From: Vibrio ishigakensis
GTDB lineage: Bacteria; Pseudomonadota; Gammaproteobacteria; Enterobacterales; Vibrionaceae
Direction of reading: 5' to 3'
NCBI RefSeq assembly: GCF_024347675.1
Contig: NZ_AP024881.1
Span: 1,178,001 to 1,242,000, forward strand
Length of the DNA: 64,000 bases
The position numbers and the translations under genes were made by a program. The notes beneath the pieces are model-generated. The model was not told the DNA's origin and made no database searches. It saw nothing but the letters and a program-made list of their open reading frames with translations. Positions 57,717 to 64,000 of the stretch are shown one piece after another. Positions within the stretch are counted from its first letter, which is position 1. Every line of letters begins with the position of its first letter.

Positions 57717-60158
57717 ATGAAAAATAATGATAAAGATTCTGCTCTGAATATGACCCGACGTGGGTTTATCAAGGCTTCCTCCGCCCTTGGTGGTGTGGCG
57801 GCTGTCGCTAGCGGAATCACCTTACCATTCAAATCTAAGCCAGCCGCCGCAGCCGTAACCGAAGTGGCTGATGAAAAAGTGGTTTGGAGTGCGTGTACCG
57901 TTAACTGTGGTTCACGTTGTCCTCTTCGTATGCACGTTCAAAATGGCGAAATCAAATACGTTGAAACCGATAACACAGGTGATGACGTTTACGGTAAAGA
58001 GCATCAGGTACGCGCGTGCCTGCGTGGTCGCTCTATGCGCCGCCGTGTTTACAATCCAGACCGCCTAAAATATCCGATGAAGCGTATCGGTAAACGTGGT
58101 GAAGGTAAGTTCAAGCGTATCACTTGGGAAGAGGCGTATGACGAAGTTGCAGGTACTATGCAGCGCCTTATCAAGGATTACGGTAATGACTCTATCTACC
58201 TAAACTACGGTACTGGTACCCTAGGTGGCACAGTAACTAAGTCTTGGCCGCCGGCGCAAACCCTGATTGCACGTCTTATGAATCTATGTGGTGGTTACCT
58301 AAATCACTATGGTGACTATTCAACGGCGCAGATTGCCAAGGGCCTCAGCTACACCTATGGCGGTTGGGCGAATAACAACTCTTTCTCTGATCTACAAAAT
58401 GCGAAGCTTAACGTTCAGTTCGGTAATAACCCAGCTGAAACGCGCATGTCTGGCGGTGGTCTGATCCACCACTATGTAGAGAGCAAGAACATCTCTAACG
58501 TTCGTACCATCATCATCGACCCGCGTTATACAGATACCGCTGGTGGCCGTGAAGATCAGTGGATCCCAATTCGTCCTTCGACCGATGCGGCACTAGTTGC
58601 GGGTCTTGCACACGTAATGATCACAGAAGACTTGGTTGACCAAGCGTTCCTAGATAAATACTGCGTGGGTTACGATGAGAAAACACTTCCAGCATCTGCG
58701 CCAAAGAACAGTGACTATAAATCTTACATCCTAGGTAAGGGTGAAGATGGCGTTGTGAAGACCCCTGAATGGGCATCGAAGATCACTGGCATTCCAGTCG
58801 ATACTATTGTGAAACTTGGCCGTGAAATGGGTAACAATAAGCCATGTGCTATCCACCAAGGTTGGGGCCTGCAGCGCACCGCTAATGGTGAATTAGCATG
58901 TCGCGCCATCGCTATGCTATCTCTGCTTACGGGTTCTGTAGGTGTTGCCGGCGGTTCAACCGGTGCGCGTGAAAGTGATATCAACATTCCGTTTGTTCGC
59001 TTCCCAACGGTTCCAAACCCAGTAAAAACCTCTATCTCTATGTTCCTGTGGACCGACGCTATCTATCGCCACAACGAGATGACTGACATCACCGACGGTG
59101 TTCGTGGTGCTGAGCGCCTTGAAAATCCAATTAAGATGATCTGGAACTACGCAGGCAACTGTATTATCAACCAGCACGCTGACATCAACCGCACCCATGA
59201 CATCCTTCAAGATGACAAGGCGTGTGAGATGATCGTAGTGATTGATAACCACATGACCTCTTCTGCGAAATATGCGGATATCATCCTGCCTGACCTCACA
59301 ACCTCAGAACAAGAAGACTGGGCGATGGACGGTAAGGCTGCGAACACGCCTTATTTCATCTATGCACAGAAAGCGATCGAGCCTCAGTTTGAAGCTAAGA
59401 GCATCTATGAGATGTGTAGCCAGTTGGCAAAACGCATGGGCGTAGAAGAAGAGTTCACTGAAGGGCGCACGCAAGAAGAGTGGGTAGAGCATCTATACGC
59501 GGAAACGCGCAAGAATGACCCTGAGCTTCCAACCTTCGAAGAGATGAAGAAGATGGGTATCTACAAGCGTAGCTACGACCATCACTACATTGCTTATGAA
59601 GACTTCCGTAAAGACCCAGAGGCGAACCCGCTAAATACTCCTAGCGGCAAGATTGAGATCTATTCAGAAGCACTGGCTGATATTGCCGCGACCTGGAAAC
59701 TTCCAGAGGGCGATGTGATCCATCCACTTCCGATCTATGTCGATTCTTTTGAAGGTCACAATGACCCGTTAACCGCTAAGTACCCACTGCAACTTACCGG
59801 CTTCCACTATAAGTCTCGTACCCACTCAACCTACGGTAACGTAGCTGAGATCAAGGCGGCGGCCCCGCAAGAGGTGTGGATCAACCCAATCGATGCGAAA
59901 GAGCGCGGTATTGAGAATGGTGACATGGTTCGTATCTTCAACGACCGTGGTGAAACGCATATTCCAGCCAAGGTAACCCCACGTATCCTGCCACGTGTTG
60001 TGGCGCTAGGTGAGGGCGCTTGGTATGCCCCTGATGGTCAGAAGATCGACCGTGCAGGTTCTATCAACGTATTGACCACGCAACGTCCAAGTCCATTGGC
60101 TAAGGGTAACCCTCAGCACTCGAACCTGGTTCAAATTCAAGCGGTTAAAAAGGCATAA
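57717..60158 (+). CDS. dmsA: DMSO reductase, molybdopterin catalytic subunit
   Basis: An 813-residue Tat-exported periplasmic catalytic subunit (E. coli DmsA 814). The twin-arginine signal TRRGFIKAS lies at residues ~13-21. The N-terminal Cys cluster (CTVNCGSRCPL and CLRG) would bind the FS0 4Fe-4S cluster. Further landmarks are YLNYGTGTLGG, and HYGDYSTAQ with the probable Mo-ligand Ser. It reduces DMSO and other S- or N-oxides at the end of anaerobic respiration. First gene of dmsABC under an FNR box. Confidence 0.95.
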   Translation: MKNNDKDSALNMTRRGFIKASSALGGVAAVASGITLPFKSKPAAAAVTEVADEKVVWSACTVNCGSRCPLRMHVQNGEIKYVETDNTGDDVYGKEHQVRACLRGRSMRRRVYNPDRLKYPMKRIGKRGEGKFKRITWEEAYDEVAGTMQRLIKDYGNDSIYLNYGTGTLGGTVTKSWPPAQTLIARLMNLCGGYLNHYGDYSTAQIAKGLSYTYGGWANNNSFSDLQNAKLNVQFGNNPAETRMSGGGLIHHYVESKNISNVRTIIIDPRYTDTAGGREDQWIPIRPSTDAALVAGLAHVMITEDLVDQAFLDKYCVGYDEKTLPASAPKNSDYKSYILGKGEDGVVKTPEWASKITGIPVDTIVKLGREMGNNKPCAIHQGWGLQRTANGELACRAIAMLSLLTGSVGVAGGSTGARESDINIPFVRFPTVPNPVKTSISMFLWTDAIYRHNEMTDITDGVRGAERLENPIKMIWNYAGNCIINQHADINRTHDILQDDKACEMIVVIDNHMTSSAKYADIILPDLTTSEQEDWAMDGKAANTPYFIYAQKAIEPQFEAKSIYEMCSQLAKRMGVEEEFTEGRTQEEWVEHLYAETRKNDPELPTFEEMKKMGIYKRSYDHHYIAYEDFRKDPEANPLNTPSGKIEIYSEALADIAATWKLPEGDVIHPLPIYVDSFEGHNDPLTAKYPLQLTGFHYKSRTHSTYGNVAEIKAAAPQEVWINPIDAKERGIENGDMVRIFNDRGETHIPAKVTPRILPRVVALGEGAWYAPDGQKIDRAGSINVLTTQRPSPLAKGNPQHSNLVQIQAVKKA

Positions 60159-60169
60159 GGTAGACTGGA

Positions 60170-60790
60170 ATGAAACAATACGGCTTTTACATAGATTCAA
60201 GTAAATGCACAGGTTGTAAGACTTGCCAGCTTGCTTGTAAAGATTATCGAGACCTAGACATCAAGCGTAACTATCGCCGCATCTATGAGTATGCGGGCGG
60301 TGGCTTTGTGCAAGACGGTGATACCTGGATTCAGAAGGATGTGTTCTCTTACTATCTTTCTATCGCATGCAACCACTGCTCAAATCCTGCGTGTGTGAAG
60401 GTGTGTCCGTCGGGCGCAATGCACAAGCGCAAGGAAGACGGCCTTGTGGTTGTTAGCGAAGATGTGTGCATCGGTTGTCGCCACTGTGAGAATGCGTGTC
60501 CTTATGGCGCACCTCAGTACAGCAAAGAAAAAGGCCACATGACCAAGTGTGACGGTTGCTATCAGCGAGTTGCTGAAGGCAAACAGCCAATGTGTGTGAC
60601 CTCTTGTCCGCTACGTGCACTAGAATTTGGTGAAATCAATGAACTGCGTGCTAAATATGGCACTAACGCAGACGTTGCACCTCTTCCGCACTCGACGCAG
60701 ACGCTGCCGAACATAGTTATCAAGCTGAACAAGAACTCTAAGCCAACTGGCGATACCAGTGGTTTCCTAGCTAACCCGAAGGAGGTGTAA
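60170..60790 (+). CDS. dmsB: DMSO reductase iron-sulfur subunit
   Basis: A 206-residue electron-transfer subunit with four Cys groups for four 4Fe-4S clusters: CTGCKTCQLACKD, CNHCSNPACVKVCP, CIGCRHCENACPYG and CDGC...CVTSCPL. It carries electrons from DmsC quinol oxidation to DmsA. It starts 11 bases after dmsA and is one base from dmsC. Confidence 0.96.
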   Translation: MKQYGFYIDSSKCTGCKTCQLACKDYRDLDIKRNYRRIYEYAGGGFVQDGDTWIQKDVFSYYLSIACNHCSNPACVKVCPSGAMHKRKEDGLVVVSEDVCIGCRHCENACPYGAPQYSKEKGHMTKCDGCYQRVAEGKQPMCVTSCPLRALEFGEINELRAKYGTNADVAPLPHSTQTLPNIVIKLNKNSKPTGDTSGFLANPKEV

Positions 60791-60791
60791 G

Positions 60792-61637
60792 ATGATTTTC
60801 CATGAATGGTCTCTGATCTTCTTTACTGTGTTCGCACAGACAGCGGTTGGCGCGTATCTACTGGTTAGCTTCCGTGCCCTTGTGGATGGTCACGACACAG
60901 ATAAGATCAACAGCTACAAGATCCCAATGTTCTTCCTTTGGGCAATCATGGGTGTTGGCTTTCTGTTCTCGACCACCCACCTTGGCTCGCCACTGCGTGC
61001 GTTTAACGCGCTAAACCAGTTCGGTTCAGCTTGGTTATCGAACGAGATCTTCTTCGGCGCGGCCTTCTTCGCGGTAGGTGGTCTTCAATGGCTACTGTCT
61101 GTTCTGAATAAGGGTGGGGCAGCTCTTCAGAAGATCCTTATGTTTGCCGCAATGGCGCTAGGTGTTGTGTTCATGTACGCAATGATCAACGTGTATATGA
61201 TTGATACCGTGCCTACCTGGAACAACATCTATACCCCAATGAGCTTCGTGATGACCATGGCGGTTGCCGGTCTGCTTCTATCTCACTTTGTATTCTCAAT
61301 GGTGGACGAAGCTGAGTTCAAACTAAGCCGTAACTTCGCAATGCTGGCTGTACTTGCAGTGGCAATGAGCCTAATCGTGACTATTTCAAAAGCGAACTTC
61401 ATCGGTGATGTACAAACATCGGTAGTGAAGGCGAGTGAGTTGGTTGATGGTCTAGGCATGTATCTCGGTGTTCAAGTAGCGTTGCTACTAGCGGGTCTTC
61501 TAATCTGGCTACTGCCACTTCTTAATAAGAAGTCGGTAAATCCAGTAAACCTTGGTTTGGCACTTGCGCTGATTATTGGTTCAGAGCTGATTGGTCGTGG
61601 CCTGTTTTATAGCTTGCATATGACTACTGGTTTCTAA
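60792..61637 (+). CDS. dmsC: DMSO reductase membrane anchor subunit
   Basis: A 281-residue membrane protein with eight predicted helices (E. coli DmsC 287). It oxidises menaquinol and anchors DmsAB to the periplasmic side of the inner membrane. It begins MIFHEWSLIFFTVFAQTAVGAYLL, and has the SSTTHLG-like STTHLGSPLRAFNAL loop and the C-terminal GRGLFYSLHM. Last gene of the operon. Confidence 0.95.
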   Translation: MIFHEWSLIFFTVFAQTAVGAYLLVSFRALVDGHDTDKINSYKIPMFFLWAIMGVGFLFSTTHLGSPLRAFNALNQFGSAWLSNEIFFGAAFFAVGGLQWLLSVLNKGGAALQKILMFAAMALGVVFMYAMINVYMIDTVPTWNNIYTPMSFVMTMAVAGLLLSHFVFSMVDEAEFKLSRNFAMLAVLAVAMSLIVTISKANFIGDVQTSVVKASELVDGLGMYLGVQVALLLAGLLIWLLPLLNKKSVNPVNLGLALALIIGSELIGRGLFYSLHMTTGF

Positions 61638-61665
61638 ACCAATTCTTGAAATTTGCTTAATTGAG

Positions 61666-61694
61666 AGCACACCTTCGGGTGTGCTTTTTTATTT
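61666..61694 (+). terminator. Terminator of dmsABC
   Basis: GCACACC/GGTGTGC stem with TTCG loop followed by TTTTTTATTTT. Confidence 0.9.
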
Positions 61695-61757
61695 TGAATC
61701 ATGGACATACACTCTAATCAAATAAGGCTTATGAAATATTGGTGAAACGGAGTAGGA

Positions 61758-62222
61758 ATGAACAAAATATACCTGTTCGATTGGGGGAATACCTTAATGG
61801 TCGATTTCGAGGATCAGGAAGGGAAGATGTTTGAATGGGATAAGGTTCAAGCAGTAAATGGAGCTCACGAAGCCCTAGATAAATTATCCAATAAGCACGA
61901 GATTTACATTGCTACTAATGCGGGTGATTCTTCAGTCCTAGATATAGAGCAAGCGTTTCAAAGGGTGGGATTGGCGAAATACGTCACTGGGTATTTTTGC
62001 AAAGCAAGCCTAGGTATTGGAAAGCGGGATGCTGAATTCTTCAATGAAATTGCGTGCCAGTTGAAGCGCCAAGTCAGTGATTTTGTGATGGTCGGTGATT
62101 CACTAAACAATGACATCTATCCGGCTTTGATGGCAGGAATGGACGCTATTTGGCTTAATACGCTTTCGATAGAGATAAATGATGATTCGGTTAACCAGAT
62201 AGTCAGTCTTTATCAATTGTAA
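61758..62222 (+). CDS. HAD-superfamily hydrolase-like protein
   Basis: A 154-residue cytosolic HAD fold. Motif I reads YLFDWGNTLMVDF: the first Asp (nucleophile) is present but the usual second Asp (DxD) is Gly. Motif II Thr is in IYIATNAG, motif III Lys is probably in ASLGIGKRDAEFF, and motif IV is VMVGDSLNNDI. The missing general-acid Asp may alter or slow phosphatase activity. Small phosphatase of unknown substrate. Preceded by a weak ribosome site and not obviously tied to dms. Confidence 0.75.
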   Translation: MNKIYLFDWGNTLMVDFEDQEGKMFEWDKVQAVNGAHEALDKLSNKHEIYIATNAGDSSVLDIEQAFQRVGLAKYVTGYFCKASLGIGKRDAEFFNEIACQLKRQVSDFVMVGDSLNNDIYPALMAGMDAIWLNTLSIEINDDSVNQIVSLYQL

Positions 62223-62481
62223 TTCGAGCTGAATAGAAAAAGCTGATAGTTATTTATCAGCTGTCTAATTGATGGCCACATATTGTGATTCAACTCCCAA
62301 TTTTCATGCCTTTAATATTGAGTATAAATGTCATTATATGGCATGTTTATATGGTAAAGATCTGGGTTTAGCCATGCTAGAGAAAGCCTTCACACTAAAG
62401 TGAATTGGCAACGTTTTTGCAAATATAGCGCTGAATACTAGATTATTTTCCAAGTAACCCCTCAAGGAGCGAGGCAAAACA
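62223..62481 (+). other. Intergenic region upstream of the small ORF, with promoter
   Basis: 259 bases. An AGCTGATA/TTATCAGCT hairpin (62242-62263) has a U-tract only on the minus strand. TTGCAA (62417-62422) and TAGATT (62439-62444) spaced by 16 bases make a plausible promoter for the small ORF and cyanophycinase transcript. Confidence 0.4.
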
Positions 62482-62616
62482 ATGAATCTGATTAGTTCGA
62501 ACAGATTTAACTATGTCGTTGCCATTCGTCGCGCCTTCTCTTCGGTTACTGCTTGTACCTTTATCGGTTTTTACAAACTCAGTCGCCACGCTCTAAGCGA
62601 ATGGTGCAACGAGTAG
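62482..62616 (+). CDS. 44-codon small ORF upstream of cyanophycinase
   Basis: Encodes a 44-residue basic, aromatic-rich peptide: MNLISSNRFNYVVAIRRAFS..., with a central hydrophobic stretch SSVTACTFIGFYKL and ending SEWCNE. A strong AAGGAG ribosome site lies 11 bases before the ATG, and the codons look like those of expressed Vibrio genes. It sits in the leader between a likely promoter at 62417 and cyanophycinase at 62804. It may be a real small protein or a leader peptide. I do not recognise a family. Confidence 0.5.
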   Translation: MNLISSNRFNYVVAIRRAFSSVTACTFIGFYKLSRHALSEWCNE

Positions 62617-62803
62617 ACTCTGCGATTTAGCGATACCGAATTTCTCAGCGTTCAATGAATGAGCATCAAGTGCGTTCGTTGTATAGCGAGTGTAGTCGGT
62701 GCGCCTCTCCATAAATCTATTTTTACACTGCTTTTTTATGGCTTTGTATTTCTGTATTTATCGTTTAATTCGATGATTTCAATCTTTTGAAAAGGATATC
62801 AAT

Positions 62804-64000
62804 ATGAAACAGCATCTAGTGGCTTTGGCCGTTACCTTGTCTTTGGCAACACCTGCAATCGCGGCTGAAAACAGTGGCACCCTAGTTATTGCCGGTGGCG
62901 CACTCTCTTCAGCAACCATGGACGTTTATCAAGCGTTTGCCGATTCGGCAGGCAATGAAAAAGCCAAGATCGGTATCGTTCCAGCGGCCACAGGCTCTAT
63001 CAACAAGAAGTATTTGGCGTTGCAAGATATCTTTGCTGAGTTTGGGGTAAGCAAAGACAATGTCATTCTTCTTCCGTTGGCGGTTAAAAACGACAAGAAA
63101 ACCAAGGATGTGGATGAATCGCAATGGAGCAAAAATGGTAATGATGCAGAGCTTGCGAAAAGTATCAAAGACCTAAATGCAATCTGGTTTGTCGGTGGTG
63201 ACCAAACACTGATCACTAAGGTGCTGCTTAAAGAAGATGGAACCGACACTCCTGTGCTGAGTTCAATTCGAGAGGTGTATGAGAAAGGCGGCGTATTGGG
63301 TGGCACTAGCGCAGGCGCGGCGATTATGTCGCAAACCATGATAGCGGGTGGCAACAGTACTGGCGCACTGATTGAAGGCTTTAAAAATGACTACTCGAGC
63401 ATGAATGAGCAAGAGTATGGTCCTGTGGTTACCAGTCGAGGTCTGAATTTCTTCCCATATGGCACCATCGATCAGCACTTTGACCGTAAAGGGCGCTTGG
63501 GTCGTTTGATTGTTTCTTTGCTTGAAGATAAGAAACAAGACTTCGCCTACGGCATAGACGAAGGTACCGCTTTGGTGGTTAAAGATGGTCAGGCAAGTGT
63601 TGTTGGTACCGGTGGCGTGACGGTAGTGAATACCAAAGATGCTCAGCACACTAGTGGTGAGTACCCAATCAAGGCCTCCAATATTCGTTTGAGCTACCTA
63701 CAGCCAGGCGATAAATTTTCTCTATCAGAACACAGCTATGAATCACGCCCTAAGAGTTATACCACTGTAGGGCATGAGTACTTTGAGGTGCCGAGCCAGT
63801 CAGTGAGCGGCATTATGAGTTCGAACAGAAACCTAGATGAGTTTATCGGCTTTAACCTAGTAGACAATAAGAGTGCTTCACAAGTGGTTTCATGGGCGCT
63901 GAATGAGCAGCAGAAGGGCGTGCGTTTGGTGTTTAGCCAAGACGAGACAACGCAGGGCTATTGGAGCCAAGATATCACTGCGGATGTCTACAGCTTTGAG
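62804..64000 (+). CDS. Secreted cyanophycinase-like peptidase (3' end outside window)
   Basis: 399 codons are present to the window edge. A clear signal peptide ends ATPAIA, so the product is exported. The mature part belongs to peptidase family S51: LVIAGGALSS at the start, FVGGDQTLITKVL, the nucleophile GGTSAGAAIMSQT, and the TIDQHFDRKGRLGRL and YGIDEGTALVV blocks. Cyanophycinases degrade multi-L-arginyl-poly-L-aspartate. An exported one would serve scavenging rather than storage. No cyanophycin synthetase is seen. Start ATG 62804 follows AAAAGGA. Confidence 0.85.
   Translation, partial: MKQHLVALAVTLSLATPAIAAENSGTLVIAGGALSSATMDVYQAFADSAGNEKAKIGIVPAATGSINKKYLALQDIFAEFGVSKDNVILLPLAVKNDKKTKDVDESQWSKNGNDAELAKSIKDLNAIWFVGGDQTLITKVLLKEDGTDTPVLSSIREVYEKGGVLGGTSAGAAIMSQTMIAGGNSTGALIEGFKNDYSSMNEQEYGPVVTSRGLNFFPYGTIDQHFDRKGRLGRLIVSLLEDKKQDFAYGIDEGTALVVKDGQASVVGTGGVTVVNTKDAQHTSGEYPIKASNIRLSYLQPGDKFSLSEHSYESRPKSYTTVGHEYFEVPSQSVSGIMSSNRNLDEFIGFNLVDNKSASQVVSWALNEQQKGVRLVFSQDETTQGYWSQDITADVYSFE

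Overview
The window looks like part of a Vibrio (Vibrionaceae, Gammaproteobacteria) main chromosome. Supporting signs are a VicH-type H-NS next to gsk, a complete Vibrio-order his operon behind a histidine leader peptide, a lysine riboswitch on an NhaC-type transporter, the sap-psp-dual-adaptor RND (vexIJK-like) block, and a DMSO reductase cluster. All identifications come from reading the proteins and DNA; nothing was searched.

Layout. 1-5.8 kb: truncated Bax-like glucosaminidase lipoprotein, yciN, topA, gsk and hns. 5.8-8.2 kb: hns upstream region, then a lysine riboswitch with a likely translational switch in front of an NhaC-family transporter. 8.2-15.7 kb: his leader and attenuator, then hisGDCBHAF(IE), tightly packed and mostly overlapping. 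15.7-20.6 kb: ychJ, a short EAL protein, lpxH, ppiB, cysS and tdk, separated by strong terminators. 20.6-25 kb (minus strand): an uncharacterised envelope set of ATP-grasp ligase, inactive transglutaminase with 7 TM helices and retropepsin-like lipoprotein, then cmoB. 25-32.7 kb: ppaC, the sapABCDF transporter and pspF. 32.8-40.1 kb: pspABC from a sigma-54 promoter, a dual-adaptor RND efflux operon and a translationally coupled tag. 40.4-47.6 kb: a PRPP-synthetase-like protein and a nitric-oxide cluster (norR, an unknown protein, fpr, norV, norW). 47.6-49 kb: an IS110-family element with a frameshifted transposase, flanked by short palindromic repeats. 49-56.3 kb: housekeeping and metabolic genes (RRF-like small protein, cyclohexadienyl-dehydratase-like binding protein, metC, cls, a pseudouridine synthase, a methyltransferase, an M42 peptidase). 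56.4-61.7 kb: anaerobic DMSO respiration (NapF-like ferredoxin, TorD chaperone, dmsABC) with a perfect FNR box. 61.7-64 kb: a HAD protein, a 44-codon small ORF and a secreted cyanophycinase cut by the window end.

The parts most worth following are: (1) the NO cluster, where both fpr and norV carry -24/-12 sigma-54 promoters with upstream GT-N7-AC (NorR-type) sites, suggesting that fpr and perhaps an unknown 151-residue protein belong to the NO response; (2) the ATP-grasp/7TM/retropepsin envelope set, whose substrate is unknown; (3) the IS110 element with a 7-A frameshift and a structured non-coding end that could hold a bridge RNA; (4) a periplasmic binding protein that resembles the enzyme cyclohexadienyl dehydratase. 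No CRISPR array, prophage, rRNA or tRNA gene was seen.
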